DNA of 64,000 bases from Batillaria attramentaria (GCA_018292915.2 JACVVK020000201.1:682001-746000); one strand, 5' to 3'; counted from the first letter of the stretch, positions 20,901 through 32,674 are shown. Notes: generated by a model not told the origin, from the sequence alone. Program-made: numbers and translations.

Positions 20901-21465
20901 CTCTTTAAAGCCCATGCAAGTATGACAATTTTACTTGAAAACTTCAGATCGCCGGAAGCCATTTCAATAATAATAATAATAATAATGAGCATTTTTATAG
21001 CGCCTAATCTCCGAGGCCGGGGCTCTAGGCGCTTTACAAATGTACACAAAAGGTGATAAATAAATACAATACTAGAATAGAATAATAGAAAAATAATCAA
21101 CTAAATCAATACGAATAAAAGCGTACATACATACATACATACATACATACATACATACATACATACATACATACATACATACGTACATACGTACATATAT
21201 ATAGTCAGACATACAGTCAGACATACATACAAGCACTGGCACCTACATATACAGACCAACATCCAATATACACACTGCATAAACAACGGGTTGGTGTTGG
21301 TAACAGGCTGAATGATTCAAGCCACTAGTACGCAATCTGCAGCGGTCTGGGGCCCAGCGGGGAAGACCCACGCCTTGCGTGATTGTGGCTTGAAGTGGCT
21401 CCTACTGGTGTGCAGTGGCTTGTCATATAGTGGGCAAGGGATGATCGGGCTCGGGATCTTAAGAG
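20901..21465. mobile_element. TTAA-type MITE, copy B, interrupted
   Basis: The ends CTCTTTAAAGCCC (left) and GGGATCTTAAGAG (right) match copy A and are flanked by TTAA (20897-20900, 21466-21469). The core CAATCTGCAGCGGTCTGGGG and CCCACGCCTTGCGT is shared with copy A. The element is split by a 348-bp insertion at 20968-21315. Removing that insertion leaves about 217 bp, close to copy A. Confidence 0.82.
20968..21315 (-). mobile_element. (ATT)n-tailed retroposon inserted in MITE copy B
   Basis: In reverse the 3' end is AAAGCGCCTAGAGCC...GATTAGGCGCTATAAAAATG followed by (ATT)n. TTCAA occurs on both sides (20963-20967, 21316-21320), fitting a short target-site duplication. The body contains an expanded (TACA)n tract at about 21122-21198. 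The GCGC hairpin end is shared with SINE family 2 and with 24253, 31045 and 56251. Confidence 0.75.
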
Positions 21466-21635
21466 TTAAAGACGTTGGTCAGAGCAAGGAGGACACCTCA
21501 AAGGGACGTTTGGTGGCAACGACAACTTGCAACACAGACAAGTATAGTAGCAAAGACAACTTGCTGAACGGCCGAGATTTTGCGAAAGACAACTGGTCGA
21601 ATGGAAAACGAGGGAACAGGGATCCAGTTATCAAA

Positions 21636-21720
21636 GATTCAAAGATTTTATTCCTTTCTCCCCATTTGGGGTATGGGGGTATGTCAAGTAATGCATCATA
21701 CATGATTCTTATACGTACAG
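21636..21720 (-). mobile_element. Retroposon 3' terminus (reverse)
   Basis: In reverse it reads CCATACCCCAAATGGGGAGA, AAGGAATAAAATCTTTGAAT and CTTTGATAAC. It matches the 3' end at about 15369-15425. AATAAA is present. Confidence 0.65.
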
Positions 21721-22070
21721 AATTACAAAAACACATGTAGGACGGAAGAACTCATCACACCACCACTACCGTCACCAACATCACCACCAGAATTACAAAA
21801 ACACATGTAGGACGGAAGAACTCATCACACCACCACTACCGTCACCAACATCACCACCAGAATTACAAAAACACATGTAGGACGGAAGAACTCATCACAC
21901 CACCACTACCGTCACCAACATCACCACCAGAATTACAAAAACACATGTAGGACGGAAGAACTCATCACACCACCACTACCGTCACCAACATCACCACCAG
22001 AATTACAAAAACACATGTAGGACGGAAGAACTCATCACACCACCACTACCGTCACCAACATCACCACCAG
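21721..22070. repeat. Perfect minisatellite, 5 x 70 bp
   Basis: Units begin AATTACAAAAACACATGTAG at 21721, 21791, 21861, 21931 and 22001 and end CACCACCAG at 22070. I see no difference between the five units, which implies very recent expansion or gene-conversion homogenisation. It follows directly on the retroposon end at 21636. Confidence 0.96.
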
Positions 22071-22147
22071 AACACCAGTAGCAAAAACGAAACTCAACAA
22101 CAAACAAATAAACACTGACAACAACAAAACGACAACATCAACAAGAA

Positions 22148-22215
22148 CAATGACAACAACAACAACAACAACAACGACGACGACGACGACGACAATAGCA
22201 ACAACAACAACAAAA
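22148..22215. repeat. Trinucleotide tract (ACA)n(ACG)n
   Basis: ACA/ACG repeats. The V- or L-rich minus-strand frames across it are artefacts. Confidence 0.9.
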
Positions 22216-22921
22216 GCCGACCAATCAACCAACAAGACAGTTCAGACGTTTTCTCGTGCGCAGAACCATAAACTTGACAAAGGATCTGTTTGTGTGAATG
22301 TAATTTTTCACGTTCAAAGGCAAAGAATACATTGCCCAATTTCATAATGTTAACGAGGGCTTAACGCAAAACTACAACATTCTACCCTCCAGCAAAACCA
22401 GGCCCGCTGTATCAGCAACAAGCATCTTAACAACCTGGCAATAACCACCCATGCTTGAAATCGGCCACTTTTCAGCCGGCGTCTCGCCATTACGTACGCC
22501 ATAATAGGTCCTCGAGGGGGTGGCCGGAATCGACCGAGAAAGACACGGGTAACAATGTAATTTATCGGATAGCGAAATGGGCAAAATAAACATGAACGAT
22601 GATGATATCAGATGTATGTATATGGATTTGAAATGGAGCCTCTTTGATACAGGCTTTCCGGGATCTGTTTGTTCCACTCACCGCGGCGCCAGCAACGTCA
22701 ACAAAGTTTACGGACTGTGAACCAAGAAACCAATTTTCCTTCAGACGGCACACTTGTTTAGACAAACTACGTCTTTACAGGGGGGATGGGGATGGGGGGG
22801 GGGAGGGGGGCAGGGGGAGGGGGGTAGTCAAAATGGGCGAGCGTGTTTCCGATGCTACTAAGCATAAAAAGTTTCGAAGGTGATTTGCTGTCGTGCATAC
22901 TATAATGATTATGTTTGAAAT
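22216..22921. other. Unassigned sequence, no gene seen
   Basis: G-rich tract at about 22780-22830. No element or exon was recognised. Confidence 0.5.
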
Positions 22922-23319
22922 GGGGCGGTCGGTGGTCTAGTGGTTAAGAGACTTGTCACCAATGCGAGAGGTCAGGGGTTCGAGTCCCACTCGGGGCAAA
23001 GAAGTTTTCCTTGTCGTATGTGGCACCGTTCATTCGGGCCGATCGTCTGGGGGTTCTTTCCGGGTACTCCGGCTTCCTCCCCCTCTGTTCAGCGCACCAA
23101 ATTTGAAAAATAAATGCAATTCTAAATTCCGAAATGTAAATAGCTGATCTGACCCTTCGCACCACGTGAGTGTGATGTGTTTATGTCCAGTGTGTAAGAG
23201 AATGCGTGTGCTTCACGTGAGCGTGCGTGTTGGGTTCAGTTCGCGGCGCTTTGAACCGATTCATGAAATTGGGTAAAGCGCCTATAAAATACTCATTATT
23301 ATAATCATTATTATTATTA
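22922..23319 (+). mobile_element. tRNA-derived SINE, family 2, second full copy
   Basis: Colinear with 3339-3734: GGGGCGGTCGGTGGTCTAGT head, box B GGGGTTCGAGTCCCAC, the CTCCGG core, AAAAATAAATGCAATTCTAA, and a 3' GGCGC...GCGCC hairpin followed by (ATT)n. It differs from the first copy by scattered substitutions and one short deletion around TTCAGCGCACC. Confidence 0.88.
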
Positions 23320-24252
23320 AATCTGAGCATGCACATGTCTTTGCATTGTAATAATGCGTTAGTCAAAGTCGTTGTCTGCTTGATAAACGCCCCCCTTCTC
23401 AGTTTCACGCCGACAGACCGAAGTCGTTTGGAAACACTCAGATTTGAAAATGGAAACACTCGGTGCTATTGTTTGGAAACACTGTGCTGACGGTGCTTCT
23501 TTTGAAGCGGAGCAGCATCAGAAACACTAGCGTCCGTTTTGATTAGACCCCGTGGTCTTCATCGTGTGGTTGATCTCCACCATTCTCATTTATCATGTTG
23601 ATCTACACACGCTATATACTCGGCGGGTCGGAGTTTTGCCCTCCAGTCATTTGCCTGCTTGTAGAAGTTTGTCAATGAAGCCTGGTGGAGTGTGGCGAGG
23701 GATTATACCTCAGAAACACACACATGTTTGTGAATGAAACAGTGCAGGGATTTTCAGTCGTATGGTAATGCCACAAAACACGGATTAAGGTGGCTTTGAC
23801 CGGCCATGGCATCCAGACAGCCAACGCGACGGCGTTTGTGACCTGAAAAATAAAAAGCGCGAGCGGACTAGGTTCTGCATAATGTTGAGGCTCCAATGTA
23901 AAAATACTGCGAAATGTGAACATCGCCTGAAGGTCCTCTGGGAGAACAAAACGTAGTTTGTCAACTTGGCCAAAAAGAAGAGAAAAAACCCTTTATTCGT
24001 ATTCCAAGCACACAGCCAAGCCTTCCAGTTCCGAGTCAAGCGTATGGCGGGAACGTTAAGCAACAGACGGCCTGAATGTGCCCTTTCAGCTTACCATGAG
24101 TCCCCCCCCCCCCCAGCCCCCCCCCTTTCCCCCTCACATTCTCTCTCGCTCCCCCTCTCTTTGAGATGTACCCTGTTACCAAAAGCATACGGACTGCCGG
24201 GACAGTTTTTGCCATCAGGTTATTTATTTATCATTCCGTAAAACGGACAAAA
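23320..24252. other. Unassigned sequence, no gene seen
   Basis: Poly-C stretches at about 24104-24127. No supported element or exon. Confidence 0.5.
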
Positions 24253-24550
24253 AGATAATAATAAATAATAATGAATGGTATTTGTAGGGCGCATTTCTTT
24301 AGAATAAAACTCAATGCGCCAATCACTCACCGACACTCACGCACATTTTACAAACGGTGGACACGCATACACTGGTGAAACCGACTAGCTACTGACACAG
24401 GAAATTACTGGAAGGATTTACAAACGAGGAAAGTTTTAAGATTGCTCTTGAAAATAGACAGCGCGGGCAAATTTCTCAGATTTGCTGACAGAGAATTCCA
24501 AAAGGTTGGTGCCACAAAACTGAAAGAACGCTCGCCAAAGGATTTCAGGT
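24253..24550 (-). mobile_element. (ATT)n-tailed retroposon remnant with GCGC hairpin
   Basis: In reverse the end is TTGGCGCATTGAGTTTTATT...AATGCGCCCTACAAATACC followed by ATTATTATT. Upstream in element sense lies GGAATTCTCTGTCAGC. The architecture matches the retroposon ends at 20968, 31045 and 56251. No coding part remains. Confidence 0.6.
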
Positions 24551-24970
24551 TGCGCTTGTACGCTAAATATAGTAGACAATCTTTGCCCCTTTTACAATTT
24601 GTGTGCAGAGTAAAAAAAAAAAAAAAATGGCAGTCTGGTGCTTTTCGTTGGCTTTGTAAACAAGTTTCATGCCAAGTAATAGTAAACTTAGGGGAAAATT
24701 AGGCTGGCTTGTGGACTATTTGTATTCATGCGCAGCTGGCACAGGAGCCAGCAGACGACCGTGGAATGAGGGGGTATGTGGTCGCTGCCAACATTGCCAA
24801 AACACGGAATATTGGAATTTGTTGAAATTTACTCTACACATGAGTCCATGGCTGCTTGATTTTTGTGATTTTTTGGGGGTGAATTTTAAAGCATTTCTAG
24901 GGTGTCATCTGCAACCTTATGTGTAAGAGGAATATATGGCGTCTTCCTCCAAAAATGCATCTATGGTACG
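24551..24970 (+). repeat. Dispersed repeat family D2, copy 1
   Basis: Colinear with 42525-42950: GCTAAATATAGTAGACAATC, TTTGTGTGCAGAGTAAAAAA, GGCTGGCTTGTGGACTATTT, GTGGTCGCTGCCAACATTGC and CCAAAAATGCATCTATGGTA. Its last 100 bp (AAAGCATTTCTAGGGTGTCA) resembles the end of family D1 copy 3 (GAAGCATTTTTAGGGGCGAC), so D1 and D2 may share an end. Confidence 0.75.
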
Positions 24971-26108
24971 TAGCCTGTATGTATCATAAGGAGATTTTGG
25001 AATGCGCGCACCAGGTTACGTCGTTTGTTACTGTTAATTTTGGCAACAACGTAGGCTCGTACCATATCGACAAAACCACAGGACCGTGACTATTTCAGTA
25101 TAAATTTTCTACAATAACAGGTACTTTACACGTGCGTGCATGTTACTCCTAGCTCTACTGTACTGTGTCACAAAAGGACACATGTTGCTTTCTTCTTCTT
25201 GTCGTTTGCCATTTACACCGTCAGGCCGGATAGTGAGATAAATGATGTGTTTTTCAGCTCGTCTCTGTTTCCATAGAGCTTAGATTGTAGTGGAGTTTCT
25301 GCTGGCCATACTTCATGTCTCAGCTGTTGAAGTAGCTTGCGACACATGTTGCTAACATGTGTATGTCTCTTGGAACCAACACAAAAAAACCAAGCAAATT
25401 GAAAATAAATGTTACGCTAAGCCTGACTTCTGAGCAGGAAAATGCCCTCCTGACGCTGAGCACAAGCCATCAACAAGTGGCACAGTTTCGTTGACCTTAT
25501 TGTTTTTCCCAACACGAGCCTCGACGTGTCACTAACATACGCAGCAAAGCGGACACGAAATAAATTATAATATGAATAAATCAGCTCCACACATGCACTA
25601 TTGTGAATACCACTATCTTCCTCAGCTTCCTCCTTCGTTATGATCGGGAGCGCCTTGACTACCTTCTCCTTGCCTTGCGCGCCTTGTCGTGACAGACACT
25701 GGGGGGAGATCATGATTCACATCTCCCACCCTTTGGCCGCATTTCGATCTGACCTCAATTTCCGTGAAGCGGCATCCTCATCACACGTGCCGAGTGCCGA
25801 GTGAATTAAGTTGTGTGGGAGACAATCACGTCACGCAGGAATGCATTGTTTAAAAATTAAATCGTCCTTGGTGTAATAATTGTTTTGTTTTTGTTTGTAG
25901 GTTATCCCCCCCCCCCACACACACACACCTGCAACAGCATAACAACAACGACGACAACACTACACCAACACTACCAACAAAGACGCCGACGACAAAAAGC
26001 AACTAAAACACACAACAAACAAACAAACCTATACAACCACTTGCATTGACGAACCACCGCCATACCAACCAACCAACCAGCTAACCAAATAGCCTGGACA
26101 CTTGTACG

Positions 26109-26110
<2 letters not shown>
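24971..26110. other. Unassigned sequence, no gene seen
   Basis: No exon or element was recognised. Short C/CA and AAC runs at about 25903-26030. Confidence 0.5.

Positions 26111-26190
<80 letters not shown>
26111..26190. repeat. (GT)n microsatellite
   Basis: 40 GT units, uninterrupted. Confidence 0.97.
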
Positions 26191-26193
<3 letters not shown>

Positions 26194-27234
26194 GCATTGC
26201 TGTCTGTACTTTCCACACTTTGTTTCCACACTTTATATTGTAGATCACCATTAGTTCGCAAAGCAAAACACTGCCCGTGCATGCACGCGGGGTGAATCCG
26301 ACAAAGATACTTTATTTTTCTTTCTTACCAAAGCTTCACAGTTCATAGTCTGGAATAAGTAATTTATTTTCTAGCCTGCGGCAGCTTTCCTGGCAACATC
26401 TCTAGGAAACAATTGCAGATACGCAGATGTCTCGGTAAAATACACGGCGCCAGAATGTTGATTTCTTTTTGATCGTAGAACACATTGTCCAAGATCGCCT
26501 CGCTTCACTGCACACGCGACAGAACAAGTGAGGCCAACTGAAACGAAACAGGAGCCAAGGTTGATGACAGTTTGATCAGAATGCAGTCCTAGCCGTCATG
26601 ACAATATCTGATGACACGTTCGACTTGCTACACAGATTTCATAATAGCCAACTGCACCTAGATCAAACAAAGTTTTGACAAAACATGAAAAGCTTGTACA
26701 AGAAACCAAGCATCCAAATGAAAACGTCTTGGCAGGTTCCGATGGTATCAAACGGAACAATTTCAGCGTTAATGTAATCAGATATTTGAAGCGAAGTTAC
26801 TGAGACGTTACACACAGACAACTAGATTCTGGTCAAACATAATTATGCTTAAAGAAACACATTTTTTTTTTAAAGCCCAGATACATTTTATCATTTGTCA
26901 TCCTGATTCTGGCGCCAAATTTATTACACGCAACAATGCAGCGACATTGAATTCCTAATGCTCCCACAGACGTAGGATTTATTCCTGTCCTATCTTCACC
27001 CGCCTTTATAAACTTGATCATGATGGGGCAATAAACTATAGCCCAACCCCGTCTACTTCAAAGGCGTGTTGTTTTAACATATAAGGGGAAAGACACGCCC
27101 TTCATTCACTTAATCCATTATGATAAAATGCCGTTGATAAGGACGAAATTGAGACGTGACGCGGACTGGATGTCAATTTAAAACACTTCGACTCAAAGTG
27201 TTCTTAATTTTTCACAGGTTTTGCAATTGTAGTT
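26191..27234. other. Unassigned sequence, no gene seen
   Basis: Ordinary sequence without simple repeats or recognisable elements. Confidence 0.5.
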
Positions 27235-27237
27235 CTT

Positions 27238-27513
27238 GGCCCGCATGTAAAAGTCGGGGTTAGGGAGTTTAGCCCCGGGTTAGAGTCTAACCTCGAAGTA
27301 AATTAGCTCTAGGGTTACATTTTCTGTTGTTTTTTGTTTTAAATCAGGAAGCGGGCCCATTCCAGGAAGGTGCCTGAGCCGTTACAGAAGGATCTTTGTC
27401 TTTCTTTCTTCGCTTCCATTTTTCTTTAATTTTGTTTTGGCGTTTCTTTTATCCTAGTCTGGGTTAGGCCCGTAGCCGTGGGTTAAATTAACCTCGAGTT
27501 TTACATACGGGCC
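27238..27513. mobile_element. GGCCCG-ended MITE, copy A (276 bp)
   Basis: The terminal inverted repeats are about 25 bp with three mismatches; their first 19 bases are GGCCCGYATGTAAAASTCG. CTT is duplicated on both sides (27235-27237, 27514-27516). Subterminal palindromes GGTTAGAGTCTAACC and GGTTAAATTAACC lie just inside the two ends. The homologous copy at 41575-41859 is in the opposite orientation. There is no coding capacity. A 3-bp duplication is compatible with several cut-and-paste superfamilies and the family cannot be named from this alone. Confidence 0.87.
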
Positions 27514-27545
27514 CTTGTGTTTGATGACTTTTAAAAAGAGTTGAA

Positions 27546-27593
<48 letters not shown>

Positions 27594-27639
27594 CACACAC
27601 ATCTCCTTTGACCCAACTACTCCCCCCCCCCCTCACACA

Positions 27640-27670
<31 letters not shown>

Positions 27671-27673
27671 GCG
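27546..27673. repeat. Compound (ACGC)n(CA)n...(CA)n(GC)n
   Basis: ACGC units at 27546-27580, CA to 27600, then after a spacer CA at 27633-27656 and GC to 27673. Alternating purine-pyrimidine tracts of this kind can adopt Z-DNA. Confidence 0.95.
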
Positions 27674-29501
27674 GCCTTGTTTGGCTCAGCATTGCGAAAA
27701 CTATGTTCTATGTTGTGTGGTGGCTGTAAACGTGGAGTCGACGTCAAAACGAAACCTGTACTGCTGAGACACTCCTCTCTTCATGCCACTCCTCCAGTAT
27801 CAAATTTCACCGAAACAGTGACACGCTTAACAAGCTCAGCATAGCTAGAGAGACAAACTTGTTAACCGGCTTAGTATTTTTTTTTAAATCTTCTTTTCCC
27901 CCACAGAAGAGTATCAACTTGATAAAGGATGAATGTGCGAGGTTTAGAAGCAGTTTAGAGATTATGGTAATGCGCCAGGCAGGGGGCGAATTTCAGCTGA
28001 AAGGCAATTGAAGTATCGGACATACAGCTGCCAACCATTGATCGCGTATCGAGTTAATAGAAACGATGAAAGCGAGACGCCTTTGTCGGGAGACAGGCTG
28101 ATCTGAGATGTCGGGCAAGAGGCACATATCAAATCCCTGTTAAAACAACGTCTTCAAGATAAGAACGGTTACTAAAAACAGGATGAAGGGTGGGAGGGAA
28201 AATGACTAAGCAGGTGTCCATGTCTTCCAGGTAAAATAGGTAGGCGTCCGCTGGAGTTGTTTGGATCTTTGGAACAGATCATTGTCAAGAAGCCTCGGGT
28301 TTTTTTTCTTTGTTAATAATCGTTTTGTGCTTTGCGAGTCCATGTACGATTATTTGGACAACTTGCACTCTGAAGTAAATTTATACAATTTAAAAGAACC
28401 ATCTTCATTTCGTGTTTTCTTGACTAACATCCTTTAAGTTGACATACCGATGAGTGGCAGAATGTTTTCCTGGGCCTTCCTGAAAGGGAAACGAGGGTAG
28501 AGGACTGACAGTGCCAACTGACAAGTCAAGTATTTTATTCCCATCGTCTGGGGGCATAGAAAAACAAAAAGGAAACTAAATCAAAACATACATACAAAGG
28601 CAAGAAACATATATACTGACTGCGTTTACACTCATATTCGTACACATATATATACATACATGAGTACATACATACACGCCGATGTACACACACACACGCT
28701 AGCAAGATTTCTTTTTCCTCTTCATAGCTAGTTCATCTCCGTCCGTCTTTTCGCCTTTTCTGCTTAGCACAGCGAACATGAACTTAGAGTTTTCATGGAG
28801 TTGTGCGCCTTATACATTGACATGTGCTTGGACTTGACTGGACTGGACAGGAAAGAGAGAACACAGACTGAACATTGTGAAGAAATTATGCCACGTTCCT
28901 CATAACAGGATTACAATACACCTCGAAATAAAATCCTGCTTCAAATTTTGGCTTAGTCATCCGGGTTCTTTTGTCGCCACCATCAACACGTCGTGATCTA
29001 ACGACTGGTAACCTGACCTTCCGCGGTCTCCCGTGCGTTCACGAAATGTTTCCGTCCGCAAAAACCATCAAACGAAAATAGGCACAGCAAGTTTCCTGAG
29101 GCCTATTTTAAATCCGTGATGTGAGCAGAATGTGTCTCTTACAGGCACGTCATACCATACATTTACCTGTCAGCCCTGTGATTCTTTCTGGGTCTAAGCC
29201 GTGAAACAAAATCGCCGCTTGACAGGGAGGTGATGTCTCGTGAAAGCTTACGAGGGAACCTGACCCCGCTCTACGCTGTAGATATCACTGGCGTGGTCCT
29301 TATCGGCACTTTTTTTTTTTTTTTCAGGGGAGTATAATCGTTATTCGTTCTTAACACGCCAGGAGAATTCCTCAGAGAGAGAGAGAGAGGGAGAGAGAGA
29401 GAGAGCTAAGGAACACTTCTGGCTTATGCGGGAGGGACTCCGAGAGATGTTCTTTTTATCCTCACGTGACATATTTAGATGGTTTCACGCATTATGAGAA
29501 T
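27674..29501. other. Unassigned sequence; possible retroposon end at 28530-28565
   Basis: TATTTTATTCCCATCGTCTG at about 28532 looks like a reversed retroposon tail (ATAAAATA preceded by a GC-rich snap-back). A T run occurs at about 29311-29325 and (GA)n at about 29374-29405. No exon was recognised. Confidence 0.45.
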
Positions 29502-29516
29502 CCATAATCCGGTGGG

Positions 29517-29691
29517 GGAACCGGGGTGGCCGAATGGTAGAGCACTGGACTTTTGATGATCGGGTCGTGAGTTCGTATCCCGGCTGGGGTCAAATATTTG
29601 TGCTGGCTTTTTCATCCTTGCGCCGTCTCTGATATCACCCGTATGTGGTGGAAAAGGACGTTAAACCCCCAAACACCCACCCAACCCACAC
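29517..29691 (+). mobile_element. tRNA-derived SINE, family 1, with 15-bp target-site duplication
   Basis: Full copy with head GGAACCGGGGTGGCCGAATG, box B GAGTTCGTATCCCGGC and tail CACCCACCCAACCCACA. CCATAATCCGGTGGG occurs at 29502-29516 and again at 29692-29706 without a mismatch, indicating recent insertion. Confidence 0.95.
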
Positions 29692-29706
29692 CCATAATCC
29701 GGTGGG

Positions 29707-31044
29707 AAAATAAGTGTCACCTCTAGGAAAATATGGAAAAGTGGCACCTGCTGAAATTGGAGGATTTGAAGCATAGTGGCACTCGTATTTTTCCCGATGG
29801 CCATCTTGTTGGCATGTCCCAATCAATGGGAATTGTGATGAACGAAATTTTTACGACAATGCCCACCTTAGCTGCAGTTTTTCAATGGAGAGCTGGTAAA
29901 CAGCTGTGGTATCTGTAGCCTACGTTACGTGGAACATCATATAGTGAACCTAATCGATTTGAAAACAATGCATTTATTTATTTATTTATTTATCTATCTA
30001 GTTTTTGCTGACTTATTGTGTTTTCCACCTACTGAGGAGTCTGTAGACCCCTACCTCAGTAGAAATTACACTATGGATCACAACAACAGTAACCAAACCC
30101 AGAACAAAAAGAACAAAAAACAAACAAACCAAAGAAACAACAAAAAAAAACAACACCACCATGAAGTACAAAGATGTACATGTGTGATAAAACGACCGTG
30201 GGAGGTCTCTCTAACCGTCATATCAGCCCCAGCCACTGGCCGTGGGAGAAAAGTAACTAGTTACGCCCTTTGACCACTGTCTTCACTCTGTGTTCTCAAT
30301 CGCTGACAAGTTCGTGGTAAGTGCTGAAGTACGGGTAAAGCTCAAAATGTGTACGTGTTGGAAAAAAAGAGCCAGCGATGGGGCGAATAAAAGAAATCCA
30401 AAGAAGAGACACTTTTGGCACATTTATGCCAATCTGACATCTTGCTCTCAGCTTTGATGAGTAATTGTAGCAGCGCCGCGAATTGTATAGGGGGAGAGAA
30501 GCGAATCAAAGGGAGGGAAATGCGCGGCGTGTCATAACTGAACACCGCGATACTGATAGTGATACGCTGGCTTGCCGGTTTACAAGAACAGGTGCGGCAT
30601 GATTCAAAGATAACTCGCTGGAATCCGTGTGCCTCCTCACACCTTGCTTCGCCGGTCCTGTGACGGTTACAATACGACCTTTCTGCCCCAGTGTCTGACC
30701 TCTTCTCACTTAGATCTATACGAGTCTACTCACATCATCCCTACTATTCTTCGCCTCTCCATTCAGAATCACAGTGGGAAATTGGGTTGCACAAATAGAC
30801 TCCATTCACAACCGCAATGGAGTCTGTTTCTTCTTATTTACATTTGTCTTTTCTCGTCCATCGTCCACTAGTCATGGTGCTTTCTCCTGTAATCGAGGAT
30901 GTGGCTTCCCCGATCACTCATAGGTTAGCCATAACTACTCATTCACAGGCGACCGGGTACACTGACTGAACCACTGGGGAGCCACACTTTGTGCAAACGT
31001 TACATACACTTGGCATTCAGAGAGCGTTCAGAGAGTGTTGCGAA
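29707..31044. other. Unassigned sequence, no gene seen
   Basis: (ATTT)n at about 29972-29990 and an A/CA-rich stretch at about 30100-30160. No exon or element was recognised. Confidence 0.5.
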
Positions 31045-31130
31045 GAATTAATAATAATGACAATAATGTGGATTTGTTTGGCGGCCAACCTCCAGATGGA
31101 GCGCAAGGCGGCTTATATGATTGCAATAAA
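31045..31130 (-). mobile_element. (ATT)n-tailed retroposon end with GC-rich hairpin
   Basis: In reverse: AAGCCGCCTTGCGCTCC...TTGGCCGCCAAACAAATCC followed by ACATTATTGTCATTATTATT. It has the same layout as the ends at 20968, 24253 and 56251, with the stem changed from GCGC to GCCGCC. Confidence 0.55.
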
Positions 31131-31190
31131 AAGTTACGTCAATTTGTGACTTTACAAACATACATGAATACATACATACAATTAGTGGGT

Positions 31191-31377
31191 GGGGTAAGCG
31201 GGTGGGTGGGTGTTTGGGAGTTTAACGTCCTTTTCCATCACATACGGTTGATATCAAAGACGGGGCAACGAGAAAAAGGCCAGCACAAATATTTGGCCCC
31301 AGCCGGGATTCGAAATCACGACCCCGAGCATCGAAAGTCCAATGCTCTACCATTCAGCCACCCCGACTGCCCCAAAC
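31191..31377 (-). mobile_element. tRNA-derived SINE, family 1
   Basis: Full minus-strand copy from GGGTGGGTGTTTGGGAGTTT (tail, reversed) to the head CCACCCCGACTGCCCC (reversed). AGTGGGT at 31184-31190 and 31378-31384 may be a 7-bp target-site duplication. Confidence 0.9.
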
Positions 31378-31384
31378 AGTGGGT

Positions 31385-32394
31385 ACAGAGATACACTAAT
31401 GATACATTAATTCACAAATACGTTCCGTGTATAGACTCAGTTCCTCATGCATACAGGTACACACATGAAAATGATGGACATGACTACTAGCCTGTACAAG
31501 CACTTGTAGATTAGCTGCTTGAAAACTTTACACTGGAAGAAAAAGTAGCAGCTTTTGTAACTGGAAATGCCACTGAGATGGTTAGATACAAATTAAAGAT
31601 TGCATTTATTTAACTCTCATAAAAAACCGAAAGAGGTATGTCTTCTGTTCAAATGATACTGTACAGTGTAGGTTTATTCGGACCGGGATGATCATTCTAT
31701 GACCGGCCAGTGTGTCCACGTTACTACGCCTTTTTGCGGTGCCGCATGTCCACGTGTACTGGCCTGGGGTCCAGTGTAAATAATTTTCCGTCCTTAGGCG
31801 TACGTCGGATGCCGGTCGGCCGTGTCCGAGCGTCACGTAGTAAATCAAATTCCCCCCGCTTGTCGTTTGTTGAGTGTAACATGCCTTCACACCTTTTTTA
31901 CCCCTCGTATTTCTGTCTTTGTCGCTCCTCTCGCGAGATTTGTTGCTGAGCTCTCGCTTGACAAGACCCCGGATGTTTCACCCAAAATAATACCATACGC
32001 AGGCGGCCGTCACGGTGCCGAAATCCTCCCGCTTGTCATCCCCTAAACTGAGGCCTCAGTGTGACCTCGGCAGTGTCCGACATGGGTGGATTATACGCTG
32101 GAGGTGGATATGTGCCGCCTTTGTCCGTAATAAGGCTGTCGGGACGCTGGCACTGTATGCAAAATAATTAGCCACGTTTACTTCTTTGGTGCCGTGTTAT
32201 CTGTCTCGTATGTGTAAGTAGGTAATGCGCACCGCTACCAGCGAGAAGAAGATTCAAACTGAATGTTATTGCTCAACGGGACAAAAGTGCATAGTGTGTT
32301 CGATCGCAGCGATGTAGAACACATTTTTATTGCAAGAAAACATGTGTCATTCAAGTTGTTTGTGTTCATCATTATTTACATTTTGTTTTTCGCA
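31385..32394. other. Unassigned sequence, no gene seen
   Basis: No exon or element was recognised. Confidence 0.5.
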
Positions 32395-32555
32395 AACCCA
32401 GCCCCAAACTGAGCCTTAACCTTAAACCTTATTGATTCTGACTAAAACTACTTCTATTACCTCTAACCCTAAACCTATGAAAATTAGTTACTAGCCCTAA
32501 ACCTCCTTTAAACTACGTTACAAACCCTAAACTAAGTCTAAACCGCCATCATATT
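32395..32555. repeat. Degenerate CCTAAAC-motif tract
   Basis: CCTAAAC or close variants recur about ten times at irregular spacing (for example CTCTAACCCTAAACC, AGCCCTAAACC, AAACCCTAAAC). It looks like a decayed short tandem array with unequal spacers. Confidence 0.5.
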
Positions 32556-32670
32556 ACTGTTGGGCATGACTGCGAGCGGGTCCACAGAACACTCTCGAGT
32601 GACTAACGTGTATGTTACCCCCCAGCACAGCGGGATTTGTGAACAAACATAGGCTAAAGTGCGCTGCGAG

Positions 32671-32674
<4 letters not shown>

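Noticed and set aside
21721..22070. Five regularly spaced 70-bp units considered as a CRISPR array
   Set aside because: The units are directly contiguous and identical, with no unique spacers, and the window is eukaryotic.
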